Source: Dioscorea cayenensis subsp. rotundata
Taxonomy: Eukaryota > Streptophyta > Magnoliopsida > Dioscoreales > Dioscoreaceae
NCBI RefSeq assembly: GCF_009730915.1
Contig: NC_052494.1
Location: forward strand, 496,001-560,000
Length of the DNA stretch: 64,000 nucleotides
Direction of reading: 5' to 3'
Of this stretch, positions 12,570 to 25,263 are shown piece by piece. Numbering within the stretch: position 1 is the first letter of the stretch; each line of letters begins with the position of its first letter. Under the pieces are notes generated by a model. That model was not told where the DNA came from and ran no database searches. It saw only the letters and a list, made by a program, of their open reading frames with translations. Made by a program: the position numbers and the translations under genes.

Positions 12570-12900
12570 TTTCTCAATCTCCGAGGTATTACCACTCAAC
12601 TCCAATCACGATCGTCTCCTTCTTGCTCTCCATGAAATGGGAATGGCGGAGATGTAGGATATGAGGGTGGAGAGGCCGAAGAACTCAGTGACGAAGACGG
12701 TGGCGTGGCTCAGTTAGAATCCTTGTTCATCACTTGATTCACTGCTTGTTCTTGTTGGTTTGTTTCCCTCGAATGATGGCTTCTTGAATTTTTTTTTTTT
12801 GATTTATTTATAGCATTTAGATGCAAGTATATGGGTTCTGTATTGAATTTTTCATGATTAATTTGAGTATTTTTTCGGATTGGTTTTTTAGGTGGGGGAA

Positions 12901-15900
12901 ATGAAGGAGATTGTAACGATCCAAGTTGGAGATTTTGCCAATTATATTTTCTCTCATTTTTGGAATTTTCAGGTGGAATTTTAATATTATTATTGTTTTG
13001 TTTGTTTACAAAGTTCAATTGGAGTAGTTTCTTTGTGTTGATGGTGTTGTTTTTGAAGGATGAATTGCTTGGATTGGCACAAGAACCAGATGGAGATCCC
13101 ATCTACAAGAACATGCCTTTGGATATGGATGTGCTCTATAGGGCTGGTGAGACACAAGAGGTGGGGTTTTATTATTTGTTTTGTTGAAATTTCTTTCATT
13201 TTGCTTTCAATATTTAATCTGGAGTTCTGGTTTCTAACTATTAAGTTTGTGACAAATGAATTAGCGGTGCCATTTAGTTATATAGATGTTGTTTGTGATC
13301 TTCACTAGCTCATTGGTGTTTGTAGTTGTCTATTTGCTCATTGTTTGTGCTTTTTGGGACATTTTTGCTCAATTTTGGTTATTTTTGTTGTTGATTGGAC
13401 TTCGTAAACTGTGGCATTTGCATTTGTTGGTTGGCAAAACAGGGCTGTTATTGTCTCAAGGTACTAGACTCTTGTTTTCATATAGAAATGTAATGCTTCT
13501 ACTGACCAGTTGCGAACTAGAGCCATTTAGAATTGCGTTCTTCCTCATGCCCTCCTCTTGCTCCTTATGTTGTGGATCTTGTTCCTAATATCACAAAAGT
13601 CCCTGTATTTTATCCCTAAGCTCAGCACTCTTGAATATATATCTATGGATTGCCATTGCTTGTCTTAACAATGCCTTCATTACTGAATTTTTTCTGTTGA
13701 TTATGATTTTTGGCGTTACCTTTGTCTCCTAATGGAGTTATGACGGATTGCATTCAATCAGCTAATATCAAGGAGGTTCCAATTTCAATATATGATCACC
13801 TTCGAAGGAGCCCTATGGTCTTAACAGAAGGGGCTTGTTAGTGGATGCTGAAAGAATACCTAATGTTTAATCAATATAGAGCCCAAGTCTTAGTTTATGA
13901 TTATATTTCTGTTAGTTGTGGAAGATGATGATGCCAAACACCTTTATGGGTTCTTGGTAGTTGCAATCTGATGTTCTGTAACATGCTCTGCAAAAACAAT
14001 TTCCACATTGAAAAAATTAATTGATTTTTGAATTATTTGCTATATCAAGCCTCCTCACGTCTTTATTATTGCACAGGGTATTGCAACCTATTGTCCACGT
14101 TTGATATCGGTTGGTCTTCAAGGTGATGGTCTTTTTCTTTTGTATCCTTTTTTTTTTTTTCCTGTTAAGCTTGTTCCTTTGTGAACCTTGGTTTTCAAAC
14201 CTCAAATCTCTTTTTCTGAAGTAGTTCATGCACGAACCCCCGTGTCCTTCCAGTATGTTGAGATATCTTTGTTTAAGGTTTTTCTGCTTTTGTACTGTTC
14301 ACAGGATCTCTTGGTACTCTTAGTACTCTGGATTCATTGTATAATAGCATTCCATCACCAGATACCTCTGAGATAATTACATGGTAAGTGCACTGATAGG
14401 CTGGCTGTGCTTGTAGCTTGTTGTATACATATGCTTTCTTTGAAGCCTATGATTTGCAGACTTGCAGTCTTTTCGACTATATGCATACTTTGTCCGCTTA
14501 AGTTTACAGCACGTTCAAGTTTACAATACACCTTTTCTTTTTCTTTTTTCTTTCTTTGTTTGGGTTTGTGCATGCGAAAATGTTAGTGTTTACTTAGAGA
14601 TAGTTGGAGAATGGTTCCTTTTCTTGTTTCAAATTTTCTTTGTATATAGTGTCCTTGTCAGACATTCATTGAATTACTTCCATGATGATCTGCAGGTCTG
14701 GCGACGTATCCAAACATATTTCAGAACCCCGGAAAAAGAATTTATTTTTGCAAAGCTTGGATGAAGAGTGGCAGGGGAAATCTACCAGTATTGGAAATGA
14801 TGCTGTAGAGGGGAGAGGCGATGCTCAGATACAAATTCAAGATAAGGATCGGGTCGAATGTCTAGAAAATGGTGTTCAGTATTGGACAGACTTTTCAAAA
14901 GTTCAATATCACCCTCGAAGTTTATTTGAACTGCACGGCTCTTGGACAGATATTCAGAAATTTGACAATTATGGGATTGGAAAGGATGTTCTTTCAGAGG
15001 GTTCTCAGGTTGAAGAAATGAGTGAGAGGCTGCGTTTCTTTGTCGAGGAATGTGACCGAATCCAGGTTTGTTTTCTTTTCTTAATAATTTTAATTACTTC
15101 CGCGTTGAATTGATTGGTTAGTGCTTCAGATCAGGGGTGCACTCTTCTTTATATTGGCTTTATTTTTATTTTAATATCTCAGTGATCTGTAAAATTTCTT
15201 GAATAATTTTTTTGCACCATTGGTATTATTATGCTTACATTCAATGCTTCTGCTCACACAATTGTTCCAGCTTTGCTTATGAAGTAGATTTTTGTTAAAC
15301 TATATGTCTATTTACAGGGCATCCAATTTATTGTTGATGACTCTGGAGGTTTTTCAAGTGTAGCTGCAACCTATTTGGAGGATGTCGCTGATGAGTATCC
15401 AAATACACCAGTATTACTATATGCAGCACGGTCTCCGAGTTCTTATTCGAACATTGTTAGCAAAAAAGAGTCCATATCGAAATGCCTTCATGATGCTATA
15501 TCATTTTCACGGCTATCATCTCTCTGTAAATTAATGGTTCCGATCGGCTTGCCTTCTCTTAGCAAAAGTAAACATCCTTGTTCATGATTTACAGTGTAAT
15601 ATAATTTGTATCATGTCTATCATAATCTTTGCTTTCTACTAACATGACTGTATCTCCGATTGAAGGTAAGTTCTCCTCTGTGTTGCATGTTGAGGATCAA
15701 AAACTTTTCCACTCCAGTGCTGTTTATGCTGCTTCAATACACTCCCTCAGTATTCCATTTCGCTTGGGAATGCTTGGACCGGCCGCAAGCTCATCAAATG
15801 CCATTGGTGCCATTAACGTTGGTGAGGCTGTACAAATGTTATCCAGTCATGCTTCACAAAACATGGTGTGCACTCTGAATGTAGCAATGCCAGCTCCATC

Positions 15901-16982
15901 TTCCATAGGTATTTCAAAACTAGTTAACTATTTTGTTTATATCTATGATCCAATTAAGATTCTCCCTTTCTTATAAAATAAAAATGCAGATGAACAACTG
16001 AAAGGATCTATTCTAAGAAGTCTGCACTCCTTGACCCCTGAAATCCAAGAGGATGCGGAAGACTTCCGTGCAGTGGAAACCATGATTGTTCATGGAACTC
16101 TTTATTCACGTACGTCTTTTTGTTTCTTTGTAGAACATGTTTTCAACATTTCTTCATTTTCCACTTAACCCGAACTTTGAGAAGTTGTTCAAATTTTATT
16201 TTACATGGCTTTCACTTTCTTTCTACTTTCTTTTTGGTGTAATATTGAAGAGAAGCACTCATCTTTAGACAATGAGCTTGCAAAGACTTTCAGAAGTCTT
16301 TTTATTTAGATTCTGCACCACCCTGTTAACAACTTTATATGTTCTTCAGTCCTTACATATACTTGATTAAGGATAATGGCAACGATAATGGGAACCTTAA
16401 GTTGACATGCTTTGATTGGCCAAGTTTTGTTCTCAAGTTTTAACTAAGAGTACTACTCTACTGACATATATAATTTATGCTTTGGATTGATGATTCAAAT
16501 TCATGTTTATTATTGAACTGGTTGTTTTTTCAGGAGGTCATCGAGCTTCGGTTTCACAAGTCGAGGACTCAATCTGTGCTTCCTATGAACACGAACCGCA
16601 GAAGCCCCTGTTCTCACATCTCACAGTAGCCCTTTGCCCGCTTCCGATACCACTTCCATTCCCATCAATCTTCAAAAGCCATGTAGGCCGTGATGGCGAG
16701 TTGCTTCCCGGTTCAACTCAATCGGAGCAGCCGAAGGGATCTCTTGACATAAATTCAGTTCCAATGGCTGCGAGATTGCGGTCGAGCAATGCCATCATTC
16801 CCTACATCCAAAGAAGGTTGGCTAGCATTCAAAGGTCTGGACTACAGAGGGGAACTTCAAGTGCAGAGTTACTTCAGAAATGGGGATTTGGAAGAGAAGA
16901 AATAGAAGAAATGGGTGAAGACTTGTCTAGAAAAATCATGTCTTTCAATCCTCACTCAGAGATGTCAACAGATTCAGATTAG
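12901..16982 (+). CDS. MSTO1: Misato/DML1 homologue (tubulin-like protein)
   Basis: Nine exons join in phase to give 576 residues: 12901-12972, 13059-13160, 14077-14122, 14305-14383, 14696-15065, 15318-15567, 15666-15908, 15990-16109 and 16534-16982. The N-terminus MKEIVTIQVGDFANYIFSHF is the Misato segment II tubulin-like start. DMDVLYRAGET, the exon-6 block FIVDDSGGFSS and the VPIGLPSLSKSKFSSVLHVED junction match remembered plant Misato proteins, as does the length (about 560-580). The animal homologue acts in mitochondrial distribution and chromosome segregation; the plant role is poorly known. The C-terminus is rich in Glu and Ser and ends STDSD. No frame conflict was found. Confidence 0.92.
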
Positions 16983-18125
16983 AATTTTCTTGTTGTTGTT
17001 GTTATATATTGTTGTATGATAACATTGACAAGTGAGTGAATTCATTTGAGTTTTACTTAATCTTTACATCATTGATATTTATATTATTTTAACAAAAGGT
17101 TTGAAAAGTCAAATTAAGAGATATTAATCTCATTAATCAACATCAAACTTGGTGAAATATTCAACAGGCTTCTCAAAACAACCAACTTGATAATATTTTA
17201 TAAGAAACTTGCCAAATTTTCTAAGTAGCATGGATTTCATCAAAACCATTTTTTTAAGTATCCTTTTAAACTGAATTGAAAAAGATATGTCAATGCAACC
17301 AGTCTGGGAATTAGCACTTTCATTTCTAAGCTTTGATTTATTTTCCCTAAGAACCTTCTAGCCTGTCAGTGATCATATTTAGAGAAAGAAAGAGAGATAA
17401 GAGAGAGAGAGAGTAAAAAGAAAGAGAAAGAGAAAGATAGAAAATGGCCACTGATCTGCAGCTTTTGATTCTGACACTGTCTACACTTGATTGACTTTGT
17501 GGCCATTCTTTGAAGCTTTGCACTTTGTGAACCATAAAATGAAAACCATTATTGATTCATTGATTTCTTCCTTTCTTTGTGTTAATATATATATATATAT
17601 ATATATATATCTCCTATATCTATATTAGCATATTGCATCATCATCATCATCATCATATCATATATATATATATATCTAAAAAGAAAAAAAAATTACACAA
17701 AATGAAAGATAAGAAAACCACAAAAAGAATAAAATATAAATATAAGAATAAAATGTTGAGCTGTAGCTGAGAAAGATGAGAAGAAGAATGGGAGGGGGAG
17801 CAAAAAAGAAGTATGAAAAGGTTGTAGAACAGTAGCCATAAAGACTTGAGAGGCTTTTTTTCCTACAAAGAAAGAGAATATATGATCATATGTCTTCTGT
17901 CATCTTCTTCACAAACTCTTTCTATTTACTCAATTAACTTCTTCCTCTCTTTCTTTTTTTTTTTCTCTCTCTTCTTCACATGATCATATATACACATCAA
18001 TAGTCCTTGAACTATCCAAAATATATCATTTTTTTTTTAAGATCAAAAAGAAAGAGAGATAAAAAACCTGGAAGAGAAGAAGAAGAAGAAGAAAACTTGT
18101 CCAAATGAAACACATATGATCAAAA
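16983..18125. other. Convergent intergenic region between Misato and the LBD gene
   Basis: This region contains the 3' flanks of the two converging genes. Purine/pyrimidine-biased microsatellites occur at 17380-17440 (AGAG type) and TA repeats at 17585-17611, with a CAT repeat near 17637-17660. The T/C-rich minus-strand 3' UTR of the LBD gene probably covers about 17900-18125. No gene is recognised. Confidence 0.6.
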
Positions 18126-18905
18126 TCATTGTCCTGCTCCATTCCTTCCTTCTTCATTCTGCATTCCTTGTTGCTGCTGCTGCTGTTGTTGCTCTACAAA
18201 CTGTTGTTGTTGTTGTTGTTGTTGTTGATTTGGTTGATGATGTTGATGATGTTGATGATGGAGATTGAGTTGATGATCTTCGGCAGGTAATAAAACAAGT
18301 TCTTGAGAAGAAGAAGCACTACCATCATATAAACCATTGAATCTCATCATCATGATCTCCTGTTCTCTCGCAGCCAACAAAGCTTGTTGTTGCTGCTGCT
18401 CAGCCAACTGCTGCTGCTGCAATGGTTGCTGCAGTAGTAGTTGATGTTGAGGTTGATGTTGTTGTTGAAGTTGTTGTTGTTGTATTGGTCCAAGACCAAA
18501 CTGAGCAATGGAATTAGGAGGAAGAGTGAAACCGAGCTGAGGAGAAATAAAAGGTGCTAATGCCGAGGGGCCGATATAGGCGGCAAGCTCTTTCTTCGCA
18601 TTATAAAGATCGAGTTGCACTTCTTTGAGTCTTGTTTGCAATAAGGATATATATCGAACGCAACCATAGACTGGATCGCGAAGACGAGCTTCGGCTTCAT
18701 AAGCTAATGAATTCACGGCGTCTTCTCTTTGAGATGCCGGCAGCTCGTTGAGGAGTTTAGCGACGTTGCTTGCGCCGAAGACTCGATGAACATGAGCGAA
18801 TTTGTGAGGCTGGTCTGGTGGGAAATACGGTGCGAATACACAGCCTTGAGTGCATTTTCGCCGGAGAAATTTGCATGCTGCGCATGGTGAGCTTGATGAT
18901 GACAT
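18126..18905 (-). CDS. LOB-domain protein, class I, AS2/LBD36-like
   Basis: A single coding exon encodes 259 residues. The LOB domain spans about residues 7-108. It has the zinc-finger-like CX2CX6CX3C motif (Cys 8, 11, 18, 22), the GAS block containing FGASNVAKLLNELPASQRED, and the leucine-zipper-like C-terminal part. The N-terminus closely resembles Arabidopsis LBD36 and AS2. LBD proteins are plant-specific nuclear DNA-binding factors that set organ boundaries and leaf polarity. Downstream are glutamine- and histidine-rich tracts encoded by CAG/CAA repeats. The usual DPVYGCVG has GCVRY here, so the conserved glycine is replaced by arginine. An uninterrupted coding exon with a leader intron agrees with AS2-type genes. 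Confidence 0.93.
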   Translation of the reverse strand: MSSSSSPCAACKFLRRKCTQGCVFAPYFPPDQPHKFAHVHRVFGASNVAKLLNELPASQREDAVNSLAYEAEARLRDPVYGCVRYISLLQTRLKEVQLDLYNAKKELAAYIGPSALAPFISPQLGFTLPPNSIAQFGLGPIQQQQLQQQHQPQHQLLLQQPLQQQQLAEQQQQQALLAAREQEIMMMRFNGLYDGSASSSQELVLLPAEDHQLNLHHQHHQHHQPNQQQQQQQQQFVEQQQQQQQQGMQNEEGRNGAGQ

Positions 18906-18907
18906 GG

Positions 18908-18998
18908 CTGTATTGAATTGAGAATGATGAAAAGGAAAAAATTAGGGTTAGGGTTAGGGTTTGTGAAGATGAGTATGGATTAATTGGATTATATATAC
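18908..18998 (-). other. Probable leader (5' UTR) intron of the LBD gene, with telomere-like repeat
   Basis: On the minus strand a good donor (CTTCAG/GTATATAT, intron starting at 18998) and an acceptor (CAATACAG, ending at 18908) frame a 91-base intron just two bases before the start codon. It contains three CCCTAA units (plus strand TTAGGG at about 18942-18962). Inferred from splice-site sequence; no transcript evidence. Confidence 0.5.
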
Positions 18999-19249
18999 CT
19001 GAAGAAGAGGAGATCTTTAGATCTATGTTGAAATAGACCTAAAGATCTCTTCTTTTTTGCTTAGAAACACTTTGGATTGGGATTCGTTGTTGTTGTTGAT
19101 GATGATGATGAATCTTTTCGCTTTCTTTTCTCTTTTTTGGGTGATCAATCTGCGAGATTTGTGGATGTTTCAAACCAAAAAAAAAATTTAAAAAAAAATT
19201 GGAAAAAATGAAGAAGAAGAAGAAGAAGAGAAATTGAGATGAAATCAAA

Positions 19250-19407
19250 GAAAAAAGAAAAAAAGAAAAAAAAAAGGAAGAAATTTTGAAGGATGTGAAG
19301 AAGAGAAAATTGAAACCCTAACTCGCCTGATCATTCGCCGGAAAATTTGAGCTTCAGATCCCAACGGACCTTGAAAACAAGACGGAGAAAACCAACCAAA
19401 TAAAACC

Positions 19408-19440
<33 letters not shown>

Positions 19441-20416
19441 ATTTATATATTTATTTTATATAAATATGTGCACGTTCATGTATTTATATATTATTTGTGT
19501 TGATAAATGTTTTTTTTTTGGAAATATTTAATGTATATATATAATTTGGTGATTGAAGATTAAAATGATTTATTTTATGGGTAGAAATGATGAATTATTG
19601 TTTTATAAATAATTTGAGATTAATTGAGTAAAATGAATCAATTTATTTGAGACTGAGACTGAGACTGAGTTAACAAATTATTGAATAAATAAAATTATTA
19701 TTATTATTATTATTATTATTTATTGTTATTTATGGGGAATAGTAAAAATGGAAATGAATGAGGGAAAAAAGAGTAACCCGTGATCCGATGCTGATCGCAC
19801 GATTCGCTGGCAGTCGGATCGGACCGTCCACTTCATTCGATGCCTCGAAGCTAGGGAAGCTTACGTGGCGCGTTCTTATTGGGTCATGATATTTAGGAAA
19901 TTTATATATATTTTTTTAATTTTGTTTAATATGTAAATTTTCTTATTAGAAAGAAAATTCAAATTATCAAAACAAACCCTACATTTCTGGTGCCAAATCG
20001 AAACAAACTTAATTCCTTTTTTTAAATTTAGTAAGTAATTAATTAATTGTGGTGATATTTCAAAGTAAATAAATAATTTTATATAGAGAAAATTTGGTTT
20101 TATTAAAAATAAATGAGTAAGTAAATAAAAAAATTACTAGCGCAATACAACACTATATATATATACCTTTGTAAGAATTTTTATAAAAGTTGGTAACTAT
20201 TAATATACCTTCGCAAAAATTATATTTGCTAGCGCAATAAAACACTATATATATACATCTAAAAGATTTATTAACTTTATTTGCTCATAAAAACTAATCC
20301 TTAGCTCATGTGAAAAGATTTATATAAATAAGATAAAAATTAATTTTTATAAGTTCATACATAAGTGAGCCTTTTACATGCATATATAACCATTACTCTC
20401 TCTCACTCACACACAT

Positions 20417-20470
<54 letters not shown>

Positions 20471-20920
20471 AGAAAGCGGAGAGTCAAGCTTCAGTAGAGT
20501 TATTTTCTGTATGTGAGATTAGAATTCTCATCATCTTTATCCTACCCCAAAAGACTTGGATTGGGCTGTCAATTATCTGAATTGGGCGACTTTGACTAAA
20601 TATAAATATTATATAAATTATAAATAATCTTTTAACTAATTTATAATTTGTAAACTAATCATAAGTGATATATATAGATATACATATAGTTTTTAAGGAG
20701 CACAAAAAGAAGAAAGATGGCAGTAACTATAAAGTTCAATTTATTATCAAGAAGGATAGAATATGAATTGAAGAACAAGATCCAAAAAGAAAAACTCATG
20801 TCCCCATTAAATGCTTATGAGTAGGTTACCAATTTGTCCTTGCTATGAAAAATGAAATAAATGGGATTACTTGTTCATTCAGACATACAAACCGACTTTT
20901 AATGAAGTATGTCTACTTCT

Positions 20921-20958
<38 letters not shown>

Positions 20959-23900
20959 ATAGATAAATCATCCTATGTGTATTAAAAAAAAAAGTGGTAC
21001 AAGTATAAAAGCGTAGAACCAAAAGTTGAAAACATACAAAGAAAAATAGGAGTTAAAACCCTCATATGATTAGGTGACTTTACAATGATAGGCGAGTCTG
21101 GAAAAATAAGATTTTGGGCGAAGGGGGCCATGGCTTTAAATTTTTTTTACAAATTAACCTCTTTGCTCTCTATAAATTGATATATAATATAAAAAATTAT
21201 ATATTTTAGAAAATATTTTGTAAAAAGTATTATTTAGCCAATTAATTTTTTTCGAAATATATATGCATAGAATAAGTCATTATATTTTTAGAAAAATATT
21301 TAGAAATCTATTGTCTTGCTATGAATTTTTTAAATTTGTATATATGGTATGAAAAAATTTATATCATTGGAAAAATATTTGTAAAAATCTAAAAATTTAT
21401 ATCATTAGAAAAATATTTGTAAAAATCTATTGTCTAGCTGCTTATTTTATATAAATAGGTATTTATGGAGGTGTGTGTATATTTATATAGAAAAATATTT
21501 GTAAAAATTTATTGTTTACTCCTCTTTTGACTTTTTAATAATTTGAACATAAAAATATAAATAACTTAGTACTTTTTTATTTGGTGTGTAGAAAAATTCC
21601 TCACTTTGGCTCTCCAAAAGATGAGGTGAAAATGTGTGAAAAGGCTTCAACAATATAATTACCAAAAGGAATCATCTCTTCATGGTTATACTATCAATCT
21701 TGAGTCATAGAACGGCTCCCACCAACGCAATAAAAGAGATGTATAAAAAATCAAAGCTACTTTTGATAATCATCTTCAAATCCTCCCGCTTTATTTTATT
21801 CAAATCCTAGGTTTTTGAAAGATATGTTATTATTATTATTATTATTATTGAAATATGTACATAATACTAAATCAGAATAACATTTATTGGGAACAAGAAA
21901 TGATACTATTTTGTGATAAAACTGTTGAATACAAGTTGAATGAGTTAGCTTAAATATGAGCTTCATTATGATACTTTATGACATGGATAGAAAATAGCCA
22001 AAATTCAAACTTTCCTATTTGTTAACTTTTTTTTTAAACTATTCTTATATATTTTTATATTTTGTTTAGCTTCCCCGCTAATCACATATTCACATTGATT
22101 AATGCTAATTTCTACACTACCACCGAAAAAAAAAATGTTATGTGAGCTTAGAAAAGTTCATTCTATTCTTATTGGTAGTACAAATAATATCATGAATAAA
22201 CAAAATATAAAATTTTCCCATTCGCATGTATATGAATGAATAAAAATGAAAAAATATAATTTCTTTTTTGACAAATCACTACCAGCGATGCGTATGCGCA
22301 GAGGAACTCTTTCAAAGAGCTAAGCTTTACCAATAAGGAGCTCGCTTAACTGCCACACATCTTTACCATTCTCATTGTGAAAGAATCGAATTCATGTATC
22401 ACCAGAAGTGAAAGTGATTATATATCACTAGGTTAAACTTCCTTTGGCAAATGAATGAATGATTGAGCCACTTAACATTAAACTATAGTTTAGAGACCAA
22501 TAATGACTTTAAACCACAAGTGCCAAGAAATTACATTAGTTCTTATAGTGATCACATGGGATGTTGCCAAACCTTGGAAAATTTGTGTTGACAACTTGGT
22601 AGTATTTGGGGTCCATTCTACTTGCTTCATGTCCAACCCTATTTATAATGTCTTTCTCATTCAACATGAGCTTGTCTCCTCTAATCCACTCTCAACCTTC
22701 TTGTTTCTTATTACTACTTTTCTATAATTTTATATTTTATATATTCTTTGAAAATAACTCAAGATTTAATTGATTTTTTTAATTATTTTTGTCAACTTCT
22801 TATTCTAAATATAGATAATACAATCAAAAGTTAATATTTGATTAATATTTCAGTTTCATCATATTGGTTTATTAATATTTATATCATATAAACTCAACTT
22901 AATTTTAATTTCGAGAGCTCAGACCAAAACTTAAATATAATTAGAATTTGGATCAAATAACATTAATCATGAGACAACTTATATTTACTTAAAATACTAT
23001 ATTTTCCACATAATAGTTCTAGCTTTTTGTATAATTATTTCAATTCATCAACCTAATCTCTAAACTTGATTAAAATTAAAGAGAGAAAAAAATAAGTAAA
23101 TAAATGAAAATAAGCACTCAATTTTTTTTTTTAATTTTTTTTTTATGTATTTTTGAAATTATGAAACTTATATTAATGTGATCTATTAGTAGAGAAGTTC
23201 ATGTTAGGTTTGGAATTGACAGACATACATGACTTAGACTTGACATGCAAACATTCTGATCCTTGTCTCTAGCAAACAATGTGAGTGTTCATTGTTTCAA
23301 TTAAGTTGTCATGCTCATGCATGTTGTTGTCTTTCAGCAAGGGACCCATCAAATTTAATTCCTTTGTTTGGACGCATCATATGTTTCAAATTAAATTTTA
23401 ATTCATTTTAATAATCAAAATAATTTTTAATATAGCTATAAAAAAGGAATAAGATGTGAGATATTTTATTATTTTGAATGGATAATTGTATTTTCATAAT
23501 TTTGTCAAATCTCAGGGGTGTATATGCTATTAAGAAATTCATATATAATTCCTATAGTAGAATTGTTGGCATATTTATAAAAAAATAATTAGCATACATT
23601 AGAGATCACAAAACAATAATATATATATATATATGAATGTGACAATTACAGTATAATCAAGGATGTATGTGGACGTCGGGAATTGATCTTTCAGTCAATG
23701 TACTCTCACCCAATAATATGGGATTTGGACTGTAAGCCCATACCTATAATCGGGTTGTATATATTTAATAGAATTTGAATTTGTCACACGAGAGCTGTTA
23801 GCAGTGGATCAATGCGGCAGATCTAGAAATAGAAGTTTCATAATAAATAAATCAAACTCAATTTTTTCTGCATATTTTTTTTTAAATGTTCAATACTATA

Positions 23901-24547
23901 GTCATTGGATTGAAAGCAGTTTGATTTACATAACTATTCAAATATAAAAAATTATTGTCATAGTTTTTTGGATTTATTGATCAATCTCTTAAGTGTTAGT
24001 GCAGTGATGAGTTGGCATGATGAATTAGTATTATTTGTCAAAAAAAATTATTTAAACAGAATTAATGTTGGTGAAGTGGTAAAGGCTGTTAATTGTGACA
24101 AGGGATTTATTTGGACAGAACTATATCATGACCGGTTTTATTTAGCTAGTGCTATATTTGGCTGTAAAATTTGAATGACAACTATACTTAACTTTGACTT
24201 GATTGAATACTATGTTTGGTTAATCAGTGATTAATTAAAGATTGATTGAAGCTTTTATTTTGGGATTGATTGAAGAACATTAAGTTATGGTGAGTAAATG
24301 AAGACCAAGATTGGGTTCCTACTAATGCGCTTGGTGAGCACAATTGGTTGATGATTTGGCTGAGATTGGAGGGTAATTTGGTCATGTTTGACTTAGACTC
24401 AACTAGGTACATTAATCGTGTTGCGAGGTCAAGTTGTAACTTGGAGTTGTGACTCATCCGGTTCAACATATTTTTAGGGCAAATCGTGGAGAATAAAGAT
24501 GGAAAAGAAAAGTTTGAGAGATAGTCCATGTGGATGTCTAGATAAGT
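19250..24547. other. AT-rich intergenic region upstream of the LBD gene
   Basis: The LBD promoter side has a GC-richer patch near 19780-19880 (GATCGGACCGTCC and an ACGT core in TTACGTGGCGCG). Beyond it are TA repeats (19410-19434, 20429-20468, 20925-20952), an ATT repeat (19697-19722), a duplicated CTAGCGCAATA..AACACTATATATAT block at about 20136 and 20224, and a perfect-but-one 38-bp tandem repeat at 21353-21390 and 21391-21428 (core ATATCATTGGAAAAATATTT). No gene is recognised. Confidence 0.6.
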
Positions 24548-24560
24548 CTCATCTCAAAGA

Positions 24561-24786
24561 TTTTTTTTTTTTGGGAAGAGGAGCGGGGCGAATCCACCAG
24601 GGACATGCACAAGTCTCAGTGGAATAAGTGGGGACTGGGCCGTGTTCACGTGGGCGCTAAAACCACCAGTACACAACTACTATTCACAACTCCCAGAAAT
24701 GTGCACTCGGCCGAAAATCGAACTCTCAACTCTCGGTGAAAACTCTATCAATGGCCCGTGTATCAATAGACCCGAAGGTCGTTGGC
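24561..24786 (-). mobile_element. tRNA-derived SINE, 226 bp, with target-site duplications
   Basis: The element lies on the minus strand and ends in a poly(A) tail of 12 (T run at 24561-24572 on the plus strand). Exact 13-bp direct repeats CTCATCTCAAAGA flank it at 24548-24560 and 24787-24799. The minus-strand 5' part has a box-B-like GAGTTCGATTTTCGG about 66-80 bases in and a weaker box-A-like TTGATACACGGG upstream of it, as in RNA polymerase III promoters of tRNA-derived SINEs. It is non-coding. A diverged piece of the same family appears near 48160-48262. Confidence 0.85.
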
Positions 24787-24799
24787 CTCATCTCAAAGA

Positions 24800-25206
24800 C
24801 TTAAGAAATGAGGGATAAGGCCTAAGGAAGACGGCGAGAGCATTGATCATTCTTATGAGAGTTAGAGCTTATTGATGAGGATGATTACGGTAACATCTTA
24901 GTAAAAGTGTTCCGCATCAACAATAGATTGAGATCAATTGGAGATTGGTGAAAGCAAAGCTTCAAGGATAACATCTTTGATTACTAATATTTTTTTAAAA
25001 AAATATATGTACTTGTTTTTGTTTGTAAGAATGTTGTATTCTCTTTTGTATTTTCTACTAGATTGATTTTTCTAAGCTTGACCTCTATAGATGAAAGCAC
25101 ATTGTACCCAAATTACGTTACTAATTTTTATGTTCCTTTACTCTTGTATTTATAGGTGTGTATGCTTGATAAAAAAATAATAATAATGAAAAATAAAAAC
25201 AATAAC

Positions 25207-25263
<57 letters not shown>

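Noticed and set aside
12453-12635. Peptide with repeated Asn-Pro across the CCCTAA array
   Set aside because: It is the translation of the telomere-like repeat and is not followed by any conserved sequence.
22265-22400. Possible tRNA-derived repeat (TAAGGAGCTCGCTTAACTG and GAATCGAATTC words)
   Set aside because: The box-like words are in the wrong order and spacing for an RNA polymerase III promoter, and no tail or flanking repeats are visible.
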